From Arthrobacter sp. DNA4 (GTDB lineage: Bacteria; Actinomycetota; Actinomycetes; Actinomycetales; Micrococcaceae), in the NCBI RefSeq assembly GCF_024362385.1, contig NZ_CP101466.1:2108001-2172000 (forward strand): DNA of 64,000 nt. The letters are read 5' to 3'. The notes under the pieces were generated by a model. It made no database searches. It was not told the DNA's origin and saw nothing but the letters and a program-made list of their open reading frames with translations. The translations under genes and the position numbers were made by a program. How positions within the stretch are numbered: position 1 is the first letter of the stretch; every line of letters begins with the position of its first letter. This document shows positions 1 to 9,362 of this stretch, piece by piece.

Positions 1-971
1 CAGAAGGTTCCGTCGTCATCGAAGTCGGCGCGGCCTCCCTGTGCGGCACCGACCGCGAACTCTACGAATGGACCCCCTCAGCCCAGGCCTTTAACCTCAA
101 CCTCCCGGTCATCCTCGGCCACGAAGGCGCAGGAACCATCGTCGAGGTCGGCCCCGGCGTCACCGGCCTAAACGTCGGTGACCAGGTCGCCCTCGAAAGC
201 CACCTGACCTGCGGCCAGTGCTTCCCCTGCCGCACCGGCGACGCCCATACCTGCGAACGCACCGGCATCCTCGGCATGCACATCGACGGTGTCTTCGCCG
301 AATACGCCGCCGTCCCGCAGGACATCTGCGTCAAGCTCCCCACCGGCCTGTCCCTCGAATCCGGGGCCCTGCTCGAAGCCGCCGGCGTCGCCGTCCACGC
401 CATCCAGCGCGCCAACTACTCCGTCGCAGGCCGGGCAGTGCTCGTCAGCGGCGCAGGCCCGGTCGGGCTCGTCGTCGTGAACCTGGCACTGCTCATGGGC
501 GCCTCCCACGTCATCGCCGTCGACCCCAACCCCTACCGCCGCGCACAAGCCGAAAAGCTCGGAGCGACTGCCCTGCACCCGAACGACGGCATTGTCGAGC
601 GCTGCCGTGAACTGACCGGGCGGCGCGGCGGCTTCGACGTCGCCTTCGAATGCTCCGGAGCCCCCGGTACCCTGACCGCTCTCTTCGAAGCCGTGCGCCG
701 GGAAGCTACCGTCATCACCGTCGGACACCCCAGCCGCCCGGCCGAGGTCGACATCGCCGCCTACATCAACAAAAAGGGCATCACCCTGCGCGGCATCTTC
801 GGCCGCAGGCTCTGGGAAACCTGGGAACAAAGCCTGTTGCTGCTGGACTCCGGAAAGCTCGAGCTCGACTGGCTCATCACCCACCGCAAGAAGCTCAGCG
901 AAATTGACGACGCCGTGGAGCTTCTCACCGGCGACGCCTGCAAAGTCCTGCTCATCCCTGGCCTCGGCTAA
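1..971 (+). CDS. Zinc-dependent medium-chain dehydrogenase, 5' end outside window
   Basis: An MDR-family NAD(P)-dependent alcohol or sugar-acid dehydrogenase whose N-terminus lies before the window; the reading frame is open from base 3. Visible residues include the catalytic-zinc motif CGTD (visible residues 14-17), GHEGAG (39-44), four structural-zinc cysteines (C70, C73, C76, C84) and a Rossmann motif GAGPVG. The CGTD sequence with following tyrosine and tryptophan recalls threonine 3-dehydrogenase and sorbitol/galactitol dehydrogenases. It sits 71 bp upstream of a 2-keto-3-deoxygluconate permease gene on the same strand, so I infer a role in oxidising a sugar acid or polyol. The exact substrate cannot be read from sequence. 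Confidence 0.88.
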   Translation, partial: EGSVVIEVGAASLCGTDRELYEWTPSAQAFNLNLPVILGHEGAGTIVEVGPGVTGLNVGDQVALESHLTCGQCFPCRTGDAHTCERTGILGMHIDGVFAEYAAVPQDICVKLPTGLSLESGALLEAAGVAVHAIQRANYSVAGRAVLVSGAGPVGLVVVNLALLMGASHVIAVDPNPYRRAQAEKLGATALHPNDGIVERCRELTGRRGGFDVAFECSGAPGTLTALFEAVRREATVITVGHPSRPAEVDIAAYINKKGITLRGIFGRRLWETWEQSLLLLDSGKLELDWLITHRKKLSEIDDAVELLTGDACKVLLIPGLG

Positions 972-1042
972 CCCCACAAGCAACGGAACTGACGGTCCGA
1001 ACCGCAGTTCCCAACCACTCAGCTGTTCAATAGGAGAAATCA

Positions 1043-2080
1043 ATGTCGATTCCCATCAAGAAAGCTCTGGAGAAGGTCCCCGGCGGGATGATGCTGGTGC
1101 CCCTCGGCATCGGTGCCGTCATTCATACCCTGGCCCCGGACGCAGGTAAGTTCTTTGGCTCCTTCACAGGGGCCTTCTTCACCGGCCTGGCTCCGCTGCT
1201 GGCCGTGTTCTTCGTCTGCCTCGGCGCCACACTCGAGGTCAAATCCACGCCCTACATCCTCAAAAAGGGCGGAGTGCTCCTCGGCTCAAAAATTCTCTTC
1301 GCGATCCTCATCGGCGTCATCGCAGGCCGCTTCCTCGGCGAGGCCCCCATCGACTCCGGAATTCTCGCCGGCCTGTCCACCCTCGCACTCGTCGCTGCCC
1401 TGAACGACACCAACGGCGGGCTCTACATCTCCCTCATGGGCCAGTTCGGCCGCAAACGCGACGCCGGCGCCTACTCCATCCTGTCCCTGGAATCCGGCCC
1501 ATTCCTGACCATGGTCACCCTGGGCATCGCCGGCCTGTCCGCATTCCCCTGGCAGGCACTCGTCGGCGCCATCCTCCCGCTGGCACTGGGCATGCTCCTC
1601 GGGAACCTCGATAAAAACATGCGGCATCTCCTGGCCCCGCTGGTACCGGCCATGGTGCCGTTCCTGGGACTAGCCCTCGGCCTGACCATCAACCTCAACG
1701 CCGTCGTAGAAGCGGGCCTGCTCGGCATCGCCCTCGGCCTGTTCGTGGTCTTCGTCGGCGGAGCAGTGCTGCTCCTCGCCGACAAACTCACCGGCGGCGA
1801 TGGCGTAGCCGGCCTCGCGGCAGCAACCACAGCCGGCAACGCAGCGCTTGTCCCTGCCATCATCGCCACAGCCAACCCCGTCTACGCCCCGGCCGCTGAC
1901 CACGCCACCGTCCTCGTCGCAGCATCAGTCGTCGTCTCCGCTGTGCTCTGCCCGATCGTGACCTCAGCATGGGCAAAGCGGCTTCAGAAAAAGGCCCGTC
2001 TCCAGGACAGCGAAGTCAACGCCCCCGAGCAGGAGTCCCCAGCCCCGAAGCATGTAGGGAGTACCCCAGAACTGACCTAG
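1043..2080 (+). CDS. kdgT: 2-keto-3-deoxygluconate permease
   Basis: A 345-residue, strongly hydrophobic protein with about ten membrane segments matching the KdgT family, which imports 2-keto-3-deoxygluconate by proton symport. Recognisable stretches are the N-terminal [21 protein letters not shown] near residue 120 and the [11 protein letters not shown] block near residue 263. The ATG at 1043 follows a good ribosome site (AGGAG, 1033-1037). The hydrophilic C-terminal tail of about 25 residues is rich in proline and glutamate. The gene is probably cotranscribed with the upstream dehydrogenase and ends 20 bp before a strong hairpin terminator. Confidence 0.93.
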   Translation: MSIPIKKALEKVPGGMMLVPLGIGAVIHTLAPDAGKFFGSFTGAFFTGLAPLLAVFFVCLGATLEVKSTPYILKKGGVLLGSKILFAILIGVIAGRFLGEAPIDSGILAGLSTLALVAALNDTNGGLYISLMGQFGRKRDAGAYSILSLESGPFLTMVTLGIAGLSAFPWQALVGAILPLALGMLLGNLDKNMRHLLAPLVPAMVPFLGLALGLTINLNAVVEAGLLGIALGLFVVFVGGAVLLLADKLTGGDGVAGLAAATTAGNAALVPAIIATANPVYAPAADHATVLVAASVVVSAVLCPIVTSAWAKRLQKKARLQDSEVNAPEQESPAPKHVGSTPELT

Positions 2081-2096
2081 CAGTACTAAAGGAAAT

Positions 2097-2127
2097 GGAC
2101 GGGGCGTGCACAATGCACGCCCCGTTT
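2097..2127 (+). terminator. Rho-independent-type terminator after kdgT
   Basis: A perfect 10-bp stem (GGGGCGTGCA at 2101-2110 pairing with 2114-2123) with a three-base loop CAA, extended by C-G and A-T pairs at 2099-2100/2124-2125, followed by a short T run. It lies directly after the permease stop codon and marks the end of the sugar-acid operon. Confidence 0.85.
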
Positions 2128-2240
2128 CCCTATATCCGTACTCGCCAAGGAACTCTGCTTACCAATGTGGCAGCCAGGTCCTGAAGCGTCCGAACCGAAG
2201 CACCGCGACATGCTGGAAGCAACTTACGAAAGGAGCAACG

Positions 2241-2492
2241 ATGATTGCCGAACTACAAATGGCCGATCTGCCAACGGTCACAGCCGGAGCCCACCCCCTG
2301 AGCTATCACAACTGGATACACCTCAACCCCGGCGACAGAATCATCGTCAAAAGGAGTGGATTCGCACCCGAACACGGCAGCGTAGACGAAATCAGTGAGG
2401 ATGCCAGTTACTTCTGGGTCTGGATCGACGGCCACAGCCGAATCCTGATCTTCCACGGCGACGGATCAGCCATACACAAACAGCTTGGCTAG
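2241..2492 (+). CDS. Small hypothetical protein of a W-x2-L-x2-GDR family
   Basis: An 83-residue protein preceded by AGGAG at 2231-2235, which supports the ATG at 2241. I do not recognise a named family. Its core NWIHLNPGDRIIV followed by GSVDEI and FWVWID has the alternating hydrophobic pattern of a small beta-barrel (SH3/KOW-like). The same core pattern occurs in the small protein at 9018-9242 (DWSMLQTGDRVAV) and, more weakly, in that at 22822-23025 (HWRRLIGETVQI). All three sit beside catabolic operons. No cysteines, signal peptide or membrane segment. Function unknown. Confidence 0.72.
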   Translation: MIAELQMADLPTVTAGAHPLSYHNWIHLNPGDRIIVKRSGFAPEHGSVDEISEDASYFWVWIDGHSRILIFHGDGSAIHKQLG

Positions 2493-2556
2493 CCTTCCAC
2501 CTCCCGCAGTGAAGATTCCGTCAGCCCCAGCACGTCACTATCACCCCGATTTGGAG

Positions 2557-2593
2557 GTGTGGAGACTGTCCACACTTACGGCCGCGGATCGAC
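2557..2593. repeat. Solo copy of the GTGTGGACA palindrome (right-end type)
   Basis: The 19-bp imperfect palindrome GTGTGGAGA-C-TGTCCACAC (2557-2575) has one mismatch between arms and is followed by TTACG. The same palindrome and trailing bases recur near 19683 and 35046 at the right ends of two long repeats, and palindromes of this type mark the left ends near 19197, 34556 and 51553. This copy has no long repeat attached. No gene is evident in the 250 bp between 2493 and 2742. Confidence 0.6.
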
Positions 2594-2698
2594 TCGTACT
2601 GCCTGCGGATGGGCCCGTATTCCCTAAGTTTGCTTGACAGCAGCAGGTCTTCGGGCCTATTTGCTCGGGGCTGCTGCGATAACAGTGATCAGGATGGC

Positions 2699-2742
2699 AA
2701 AGGACGACGGCGGGAATCCCGCCGTCGTCCTTTGTTTGGTTT
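2699..2742. terminator. Strong bidirectional hairpin terminator
   Basis: A perfect 16-bp stem (2699-2714 pairing with 2718-2733, AAAGGACGACGGCGGG arm) with a three-base loop AAT, followed on the + strand by GTTTGGTTTT. It lies just past the stop of the minus-strand SnoaL-like gene, so it probably ends that operon and also blocks read-through from the left. Confidence 0.82.
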
Positions 2743-3077
2743 TCAGGCTCTATAAGCCCATTGTGCGAGCAGCCGCCCGTCGTCGTACTTTTGGACGGCC
2801 AGTCCTGGGCCGTGGTAGCTCATTCCGGCAAGAGGGTTGTGGTGGTCATAGGTGAAGGCGATCAACGGCCCGTGCGATGTGACTTCCTGCAGGTGAAACC
2901 GGGTTTGTCCCGCCCCTTGCGGGCCAGGGCGCTGACTTCCTCGAGGCCTCGGTATGTCCTGTCGAGTTCGACGATGGTGTATTGAACGTCGTCGTGGAAA
3001 GTGGAAATCAGGGGTTCCGGGTTCCGGTTGTTGTAGGCCGCCATCACGGTCCGGACTGTCTCGGAAAGGGTGCTCAC
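2743..3077 (-). pseudogene. SnoaL-like (NTF2-fold) protein, frameshifted
   Basis: The N-terminal half (GTG start at 3077, MSTLSETVRTVMAAYNNRN) and C-terminal half (from TRFHLQEVTSHGPLIAF to QWAYRA) together read as one SnoaL-like polyketide-cyclase-type protein of about 110 residues, but they lie in two different frames. The shift maps to the C4 tract at 2913-2916 (one G missing on the coding strand), so it may be a real inactivation or a homopolymer error. The start overlaps the stop of the MFS gene by one base (TAGTG), showing translational coupling. SnoaL-like proteins are often isomerases or hydrolases of small substrates; the exact role here is unknown. Confidence 0.72.
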
Positions 3078-4453
3078 TACTGGACACCTGCTTTCCCTTG
3101 AGGTGCCGGTTCCAGGGCGGTGTCACGCCCTTCGTCGATGTGTTCCGGGTTCGTCCGGGTGCTGGGGATGGCAAGGGCAGCCAGTGCCCCGGCTACCGCC
3201 ACGCCTGCGATGAACAGGAGGGGAACGATGACATTGCCGGTCCAGTCCTGGCCGAGCCCCATGACGTAGGGGCCAAGGAAGGACCCTATGGATCCCACGG
3301 TGTTGATAAGCGCGATGCCCGCGGCGGCCGCCGTCATGCCCTTGAGCTGGAGGTTGGTGACTGCCCAGATGATGGGGCCGGTTGCGGTGAAGAGCGCACT
3401 GGCAAGTGAGATGCCGATAAGGGTGGGGGCTAGCTGGTCGCCGGTGGCCACGCTGGCGACGAGTCCCAGTGCGGCCAGTACCATGCCCGTGACCAGTACC
3501 CGCCGGTGTGCCTGGCTGCTGTCGCAGTAGATGCCAAGGGCGATGGTCGCCACGACAGCGACTGCGAACGGGACCGAGGACAGGTACCCGATCGTCATGA
3601 CATCGGTCACTCCGGTGTTTTTGATGATGGTGGGTATCCAGAACACGACGGCGTAGATGCCAATGTAGTTGGCTGCCAGGATAAAGCCGAGGAGCCAGAT
3701 CCTTTTGTTGGTGACGGCCTTCTTGAACTGTTTTGAGGCCTTTTCACGTGCGCCGGCGGGGCCGAGGCTTGCCGCGATGGCAACCTTTTCCTCCGTGGTG
3801 AGCCAGGCGGCGTCCTTCGGCGTGCTGGTGACGGAAAAGAAGAAGATAATGCCAAGGAGGGCGGCCGGGATGCCCTGGATTATGAAGAGCCACTGCCAGC
3901 CTGCCATACCGGCGAGTCCCCCCAGGCTGGACATGACCCAGCCGGACAGGGGGCCGACGAACATGCTGCCGATGGGTCCTGCGATGACCAGCAGTGCCAG
4001 GGCCTGGGCGAGGCGTTTTCGTGGGAACCACTGGGACAGGAAGTAGACCATGCCTGGGTAAAAGCCCGCTTCTGCGATGCCCAGGAAGACCCGGGCAGTG
4101 TAGAACTGTTCAGTGTTTTGGACGAAGCCGGTAGCGATGGTGACGACGCCCCAGGTGACCATGATGCGGGCGATCCAAACTTTTGCGCCGACGCGTTCGA
4201 GGATCATGTTGCTGGGCACTTCAAAGAAGATATAGGCGAGGAAGAAGATGCCCGCGCCGAGGCCGTAGGCCGCGGCCGAGAGCCCGATGTCGGCACTCAT
4301 TTCGAGTTTGGCGAAGCCGATGTTGACCCGGTCGATGATGGCTACGGCGTAGCAGATGGAGGCCAGGGGCAGGATTCGCCAGGCGAGCTTTTTGTAGAGG
4401 GTGGTTGGCAGGTCCCCGGTGCCTTCAGAAGCGGTGTTGTGGGTGTACGTCAT
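3077..4453 (-). CDS. MFS transporter, anion:cation symporter (ACS) family
   Basis: A 458-residue, 12-helix permease. Features typical of the ACS family (tartrate, galactonate, phthalate and other organic-anion importers) are IIDRVNIGFAKLEM in the first loop, FEVPSNMILERVGAK near residue 80 and the GIAEAGFYPG motif near residue 130. The ATG at 4453 follows the esterase stop by 13 bp, so the two genes form an operon with the SnoaL-like gene. I infer that it imports the organic acid or ester-derived product handled by this module. Regulation is probably by the divergent Lrp-type protein at 6161. Confidence 0.88.
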   Translation of the reverse strand: MTYTHNTASEGTGDLPTTLYKKLAWRILPLASICYAVAIIDRVNIGFAKLEMSADIGLSAAAYGLGAGIFFLAYIFFEVPSNMILERVGAKVWIARIMVTWGVVTIATGFVQNTEQFYTARVFLGIAEAGFYPGMVYFLSQWFPRKRLAQALALLVIAGPIGSMFVGPLSGWVMSSLGGLAGMAGWQWLFIIQGIPAALLGIIFFFSVTSTPKDAAWLTTEEKVAIAASLGPAGAREKASKQFKKAVTNKRIWLLGFILAANYIGIYAVVFWIPTIIKNTGVTDVMTIGYLSSVPFAVAVVATIALGIYCDSSQAHRRVLVTGMVLAALGLVASVATGDQLAPTLIGISLASALFTATGPIIWAVTNLQLKGMTAAAAGIALINTVGSIGSFLGPYVMGLGQDWTGNVIVPLLFIAGVAVAGALAALAIPSTRTNPEHIDEGRDTALEPAPQGKAGVQ

Positions 4454-4466
4454 TGTACGGACTCTT

Positions 4467-6005
4467 TCACTCGTCGGTGGTGGTGTTGGTTGGGTGCAGG
4501 GCGGGGAATGTCCACCAGGTGTCGGGTTGCCACTTTGCCGTTTCCCATGCCTGCCGTTGTTGCTGCCGGGGGTCCGGGACCACTGTCGGGGTGGTGTTCA
4601 GCAACATTGTCCAGCGTTCTGTTTGCCGGTATTCCGGCCAGAAGGGCAGATCGGCGCTTTCGGGTTTTCCGTGGTGGATGAAGCTTGTCCACGCCTGCCG
4701 GATTCCTGATGCCAGAGTCTGCAATGCCGGATCTGCCCCCTCGAGTCCAATGTCCCAAACGAAGGGAACATCGGCTCCATGGAACCCCCACTTCTCCTTT
4801 GGGTAGCCGGGGCTGGGGGCATCGAAGCGGTAGCGCCAGCAGGACGCATTGTCGGACTGGCTGTCGAGCAGCCGAATGGTGGGGATGCCGTACCGTTCGT
4901 CCGCCATGACAGTGCAGTGAAGTTGGCGCTCGTCCGCCCCCGGGAATGTGCATCGGTAGGTATCCAGCACGTGCTCCCCTTCGTCGCCAAAGATTTCACG
5001 GAGAACGCGTGGTGACTGTTCCGATGCACTCGGGTCGGCGAGGTCATAGCTCCCGGCCTCGTTGGCTGTCACGCTTACCATGATGTTGATCCCCTTGGCA
5101 AGGCCCTTGGCGAAGGCGTGGACGGGGGCTTCGGGGAGGACTGTCCCATCAACGGTTGGGCGCCAGACCCAGGTTGCCCGGACCCCGGCGGCAATCTCCT
5201 GCTGCGCGGCGAGGATGACGTCAACGGGCATTGTCAGGAGCTCTGCGGCGTTCGCCGGGCTAAGGCCCAGGGTGCGAAGCAGCCCGAGGGTGACCTGTTC
5301 AGCGGTGTCCGGGGTGTTGAGATGCTCACCGCCACTTTGGATAATTCCGCGCTGGAACAGACCTTCGGCCATTGGCGAGGCCATTAGATTAGCCACACTT
5401 TTGGCCCCGGCGGAAACGCCGGCGATGGTGATGCGCGAAGGATCGCCCCCGAATGCGGCCACGTTGTCCCGGACCCATTTCAGCGCAGCGATCTGGTCCA
5501 GCAACCCTGCGTTTGCGGACGAGGCGTACTGCTCTCCAAGGAGGTGGTCCAGCTTCAGGAAGCCGAGGGCCCCCAGCCGGTAGTTGACGGTGACCACGAT
5601 GATGCCTTCGAGGGCTAGGGCCGTCCCGTCGCCGATGAAGTTGGCTCCTGATCCCCAGGTGTATCCGCCGCCGTGGAACCAGACCAGAACCGGGCAGGGC
5701 GAGTCCGTCGGTTGGGCCTGTGCGGTGATATTGAGGAAGAGGCAGTCCTCACCCATGGGCGAGTCATCGTCCGACGGCGTTGCCCCGCCAGGCGGGACGA
5801 GCTCGGTGGCGAGCACTTGCGGGGCGCGCGTGGGAAACCGGTCCACATCCAGGATGCCCTCCCAATGCTCTGGTGGCTGGGGAGCCAGCCACCGCAGGGG
5901 CCCCGTCGGGGGAGAGGCGTACCGGATCCCGCGCCAGCTGATGGTGCCGTCCTTGATGACGCCGCGTACTGCCCCCTGACGCGTAGTTGCCACAGTCTCT
6001 GACAT
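4467..6005 (-). CDS. Type-B carboxylesterase (para-nitrobenzyl esterase family)
   Basis: A 512-residue alpha/beta hydrolase of the carboxylesterase type-B family. The EDCLFLN motif (residues 86-92), the oxyanion-hole HGGGY (111-115) and the nucleophile motif GVSAG with Ser198 are all present, and the length is normal. It should hydrolyse carboxylic esters in the cytoplasm, as no signal peptide is present. The ATG at 6005 has GAAGG about 8 bp upstream and starts at the family-typical peptide MSETVATTRQGAVRG; a longer in-frame start (MLTKSTP) is less likely. It is first in an operon with an anion transporter and a SnoaL-like gene, divergent from a Lrp-type regulator. Confidence 0.9.
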   Translation of the reverse strand: MSETVATTRQGAVRGVIKDGTISWRGIRYASPPTGPLRWLAPQPPEHWEGILDVDRFPTRAPQVLATELVPPGGATPSDDDSPMGEDCLFLNITAQAQPTDSPCPVLVWFHGGGYTWGSGANFIGDGTALALEGIIVVTVNYRLGALGFLKLDHLLGEQYASSANAGLLDQIAALKWVRDNVAAFGGDPSRITIAGVSAGAKSVANLMASPMAEGLFQRGIIQSGGEHLNTPDTAEQVTLGLLRTLGLSPANAAELLTMPVDVILAAQQEIAAGVRATWVWRPTVDGTVLPEAPVHAFAKGLAKGINIMVSVTANEAGSYDLADPSASEQSPRVLREIFGDEGEHVLDTYRCTFPGADERQLHCTVMADERYGIPTIRLLDSQSDNASCWRYRFDAPSPGYPKEKWGFHGADVPFVWDIGLEGADPALQTLASGIRQAWTSFIHHGKPESADLPFWPEYRQTERWTMLLNTTPTVVPDPRQQQRQAWETAKWQPDTWWTFPALHPTNTTTDE

Positions 6006-6023
6006 TGCTTTTCCTTCGGTCGG

Positions 6024-6040
6024 TGTTGATTTCGTCAACA
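6024..6040. promoter_or_regulatory. Candidate operator in the esterase/Lrp divergent promoter
   Basis: The inverted repeat TGTTGA-TTTCG-TCAACA has six-base perfect arms and a five-base spacer. It lies 19 bp upstream of the esterase start and about 120 bp before the divergent regulator gene, so it is a plausible binding site for that regulator. Inference from symmetry and position only. Confidence 0.45.
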
Positions 6041-6160
6041 ATCGTGTGCTGCGTCACGTGTTTCCGGCAACAATTTTCGAGATAAGTGGAAGAATCAGCC
6101 AAAAGTGTGGCGGGAAGTCTAGAATCGGAGGTGACGATGACGTCGTGACAGGAGCGGGAC

Positions 6161-7159
6161 ATGGATGTGCTGGACGAGCTCGACCAACGGATTGTCGGCG
6201 CCCTGCAGGTTGACGGGCGCGCTTCATGGGCGAAAGTGGCCGCGGCGTTGGGCGAGGCTGAACGGACGGTGGCGCGGAGGGGCTCCGAGCTCCTACGGGA
6301 CGGGCGGGTGCGGATACGCGCGTTGCCCAATCCGAGCCGCTTCAGGCATCTGGAACAGTTTGTGCTGAAGGTTGCCTGCAATCCCGGCGCGGCCGTCATC
6401 GCCGCTGCCGCCCTCGCGCGGCGGCCGGAGACCTTGTACACCTACATCCTCACCGGTTCCGCGGATTGCGCGGCGGAGCTTTCCAGCCCTGCTTCCAAGT
6501 TTGCAGAACTGTTGATCCGGGACATAGGGAGCATCCCGGGCGTTAGATCGGCCGCCACGTATCCCGTCCTCAGCTATCCCAGAACGATGCACCAGTGGAA
6601 TCCCGGCGTCCTGACGCCGGAAGAAATTGAGGTGATGGGCGGAACCCGCTACTCGGAGGCACCGACCGCCCTGGAACACGTGGAGCAACTGGGCAAAGAG
6701 GACCGGCAACTTCTCAGGGCACTGGAACGCGATGGCCGCGCCAGTTACGAGGAACTGGCGCGCATCACGGGACTCTCGGTGCAGACGACCCAGCGCAGGG
6801 TGGAGCGGATGCGGCGCGAGGGGACACTGTTCATCCGTGCAGTCTTCGAGCCTGCGCTGCTCGGATTGCCGGTAGAGGTGCTCCTATGGGTCAAAGTGCC
6901 GTTTCCGGAACTGGACCGCGTGGAAGCGGAAATGCTTCCTTCCCCGTCAGTCCGGTACGCCGCGGTCCTCGCCGGTGACTTCCAGCTTGTTGTCGATGCC
7001 GTCTTTCCCAGCCGCGCCGCACTTTCCACATACCTGAAAGGCTCAGAATGGGCCGCCCGGGCCCAGGCCATCGAGCCGGCTGTGGTGATAGACGCCCTAA
7101 AACGCAGCGGAACAATGGCACTGTCGTTCGGCGAAGACCTCGGCGGGTACAGCTCCTGA
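6161..7159 (+). CDS. Lrp/AsnC-type regulator with two tandem Lrp units
   Basis: A 332-residue protein about twice the usual Lrp length. Residues 4-55 (DELDQRIVGALQVDGRASW) and residues 175-225 (KEDRQLLRALERDGRASYEELA) are two winged helix-turn-helix segments, each followed by a ligand-binding-like half. Tandem-Lrp regulators of this length are common in actinobacteria next to transport and hydrolase genes. The ATG at 6161 has AGGAG 8 bp upstream. It is divergent from the esterase-MFS-SnoaL operon, which is its likely target. Confidence 0.88.
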   Translation: MDVLDELDQRIVGALQVDGRASWAKVAAALGEAERTVARRGSELLRDGRVRIRALPNPSRFRHLEQFVLKVACNPGAAVIAAAALARRPETLYTYILTGSADCAAELSSPASKFAELLIRDIGSIPGVRSAATYPVLSYPRTMHQWNPGVLTPEEIEVMGGTRYSEAPTALEHVEQLGKEDRQLLRALERDGRASYEELARITGLSVQTTQRRVERMRREGTLFIRAVFEPALLGLPVEVLLWVKVPFPELDRVEAEMLPSPSVRYAAVLAGDFQLVVDAVFPSRAALSTYLKGSEWAARAQAIEPAVVIDALKRSGTMALSFGEDLGGYSS

Positions 7160-7248
7160 CGCGTGGGTCGCCCTCGTGGTGTCTTTGAAAAGCGCGCGCC
7201 GGATGTTCACGGCTCGCTTTTCACTGGCTTATTGCGTCGTTCCTGCCG

Positions 7249-7869
7249 CTACTGCGGGACCTTCGCCAGCGTTTCCTGCTCTGCGGCGATGGTGGTGTTG
7301 TCGCCGTGGCCGGTGCGGACCACGGTCTGAGCCGGGAGCGTCAGCAGGCGTTCGCGGATGGACTTCAGGATGGTGGGGTAGTCGCTGTAGGACCGGCCGG
7401 TGGCACCCGGGCCGCCGTTGAACAGCGTGTCCCCGGTGAACACGGTCCCTTCGCTTTCGAGGTAGAAGCAGGTGGATCCCGGGGAGTGGCCGGGCGTGTG
7501 GATGGCCTTCAGCGTTGCCCCGCCCACCTCGAACACGTCCCCGTCGGAGTGGTAGCGGTCCGGCTTGGCGTCAGGGTAGACCTGCTCCCACAGCACCAGG
7601 TCCTCCTGGTTCAGGAGGATCGGTGCTCCCAGCGCGTCTGCGACCTCCCGGGCGGCACCGATGTGGTCGTTGTGCGCGTGGGTCAGCAGGATGGCCTTGA
7701 CCTTGCGGCTGCGGACCTGGTTGATGATCGCGGCGGCGTCGTGGGGCGCATCGATGATGACGCATTCCTCGTCGTTGCCCACGATCCAGACGTTGTTGTC
7801 CACATCCCAGGTGCCGCCGTCGAGCGAGAACGTGCCCGAGGTAACCAGGTTCTCAATGGTGGCGCTCAT
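7249..7869 (-). CDS. MBL-fold hydrolase, probable partner of mycothiol-dependent formaldehyde oxidation
   Basis: A 206-residue metallo-beta-lactamase-fold hydrolase with the metal-binding motif HAHNDH (His64, His66, Asp68, His69) and later histidines in [10 protein letters not shown] and RTGHGDN. Its start overlaps the stop of the upstream mycothiol-dependent dehydrogenase gene by four bases (ATGA type), so the two are translationally coupled. This pairing is well known in actinobacteria, and the MBL protein is thought to hydrolyse the S-formylmycothiol made by the dehydrogenase, releasing formate. That specific activity is inference from the pairing; the fold is clear. Confidence 0.85.
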   Translation of the reverse strand: MSATIENLVTSGTFSLDGGTWDVDNNVWIVGNDEECVIIDAPHDAAAIINQVRSRKVKAILLTHAHNDHIGAAREVADALGAPILLNQEDLVLWEQVYPDAKPDRYHSDGDVFEVGGATLKAIHTPGHSPGSTCFYLESEGTVFTGDTLFNGGPGATGRSYSDYPTILKSIRERLLTLPAQTVVRTGHGDNTTIAAEQETLAKVPQ

Positions 7870-8972
7870 GCCCGCGCCCCCGCCGGCTGGACCTCGACGA
7901 CAGAGCGCAGCACTTTGCCCTCATGCATCCGTCCGAAGGCCTCCTCCACCTGGTCGATGGTGATGCGCTCGGACACGAACGCGTCCAGGTCCAGGTTGCC
8001 CTGCTTGTAGTGGGACACCAGCATCGGGAAGTCCCGGGAGGGCAGGCAGTCCCCGTACCAGGAGGACTTCAGCGACCCGCCGCGGCCAAAGACATCCAGC
8101 AGCGGCAGTTCCAGCGTCATCTCCGGCGTCGGCACACCCACCAGGACCACGCGGTAAGCAAGGTCGCGGGCGTAGAACGCCTGCTTGTACGTTTCGGGAC
8201 GGCCGACGGCGTCAATCACCACGTCGGCGCCGTTGCCTCCGGTGAGGGCGCGGATGGCCTCCACCGCGTCCTCCTGCTTGGAGTTCACGCCATGGGTGGC
8301 GCCGAGGGACTTGGCCATCTCAATCTTGTTGTCGTCTATGTCAACGGCGATGATCGTCGTCGCACCCGCCAGCTTCGCGCCGGCGATCGCGGCGATGCCC
8401 ACGCCGCCGCAGCCGATCACTGCCACGGACTCGCCGCGCTTGACCTCGCCGGTGTTGATAGCGGCACCGATGCCGGCCATGATGCCGCAGCCCAGCAGGC
8501 CCACCGCGGCCGCGTCGACGTCGGGGTCCACCTTGGTGCACTGCCCCGCGGCCACCAGCGTCTTTTCAGCGAAGGCACCGATGCCCAGGGCGGGAGAGAG
8601 GACCGTTCCGTCCTCCAGGGTCATCTTCTGGGTGGCGTTGTGGGTGTTGAAGCAGTACTGCGGCTGGCCCTTGGCGCACGCCCGGCACTGGCCGCACACC
8701 GCGCGCCAGTTCAGGATGACCCGGTCGCCGGGGGCCACCGAGGTGACGTCCGGGCCGACGGCGCTGACAACGCCGGTGGCCTCATGGCCCAGCAGGTACG
8801 GGAAATCATCGCCGATGCCGCCCTGCTTGTAGTGCAGGTCCGTGTGGCAGACACCGCAGGTCAGGATGTCCACGAGCGCCTCCCCCGGGCCCGGATCCGG
8901 CACCAGGATGGTCTCCAGCGACACCGGAGCGTTCTTTTCCTTAACCACTACTGCTTGGACTGTATGGGCCAT
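7866..8972 (-). CDS. mscR: S-(hydroxymethyl)mycothiol dehydrogenase
   Basis: A 368-residue zinc alcohol dehydrogenase of the class III type that oxidises the mycothiol adduct of formaldehyde with NAD. Visible motifs are CGVCHTD (Cys39, Cys42), GHE (62-64), the structural-zinc cluster [15 protein letters not shown] and the Rossmann motif GCGGVG. The stretch [17 protein letters not shown] is characteristic of the mycothiol enzyme. The ATG at 8972 has AAGGA upstream. Its presence indicates that the cell makes mycothiol and that nearby chemistry releases formaldehyde, consistent with the sarcosine-oxidase-like gene at 13838. Confidence 0.92.
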   Translation of the reverse strand: MAHTVQAVVVKEKNAPVSLETILVPDPGPGEALVDILTCGVCHTDLHYKQGGIGDDFPYLLGHEATGVVSAVGPDVTSVAPGDRVILNWRAVCGQCRACAKGQPQYCFNTHNATQKMTLEDGTVLSPALGIGAFAEKTLVAAGQCTKVDPDVDAAAVGLLGCGIMAGIGAAINTGEVKRGESVAVIGCGGVGIAAIAGAKLAGATTIIAVDIDDNKIEMAKSLGATHGVNSKQEDAVEAIRALTGGNGADVVIDAVGRPETYKQAFYARDLAYRVVLVGVPTPEMTLELPLLDVFGRGGSLKSSWYGDCLPSRDFPMLVSHYKQGNLDLDAFVSERITIDQVEEAFGRMHEGKVLRSVVEVQPAGARA

Positions 8973-9017
8973 GAGGCTGTGTTCCTTCGTTTGTGTTCTT
9001 GCTGTTGAACCGGCGGA

Positions 9018-9242
9018 TCAGATGTCTTCGGTGCCGAGATGCCAGATTCTGTGGGTCCCGACGCTGAGGAGCTGGCGGTCACCACTGGAGAGTCTGCGGA
9101 CCCAGATCACGCCGATGTCTGCTGCTGTTTCTTCTACTTGGAGCCCGTCCTGGTAGAAGAGGTCTTCTGAAACGGCGACCCTGTCGCCGGTCTGGAGCAT
9201 GGACCAGTCCTCTACTTCAACTGCATGGGTGTGGCGGTTCAT
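9018..9242 (-). CDS. Small hypothetical protein of the W-x2-L-x2-GDR family
   Basis: A 74-residue acidic protein. The ATG at 9242 has GGAGG about 7 bp upstream, better than the in-frame start 45 bp earlier. The core DWSMLQTGDRVAV and the later VIWVRRLSSGDRQLL resemble the 83-residue protein at 2241 and look like a small beta-barrel. It ends 45 bp before the formaldehyde dehydrogenase gene on the same strand and may be cotranscribed with it. No known function. Confidence 0.72.
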   Translation of the reverse strand: MNRHTHAVEVEDWSMLQTGDRVAVSEDLFYQDGLQVEETAADIGVIWVRRLSSGDRQLLSVGTHRIWHLGTEDI

Positions 9243-9315
9243 GGAATCCTCCGCAATATCGCTTGGCACTACCGGTAGCTGTATCAAGCAGGTGGCCCTC
9301 AGCCTTGGCCTTCCG

Positions 9316-9350
9316 CGGTGGGGGCACCGCTCGCGGCGGTGCCCCCACCG
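9316..9350. terminator. Strong hairpin terminator after the aldehyde dehydrogenase
   Basis: A perfect 15-bp GC-rich stem (9316-9330 pairing with 9336-9350) with a five-base loop. It lies just downstream of the minus-strand aldehyde dehydrogenase stop codon at 9363 and separates that operon from the mycothiol genes. Confidence 0.78.
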
Positions 9351-9362
9351 GTCAGTGGTGTT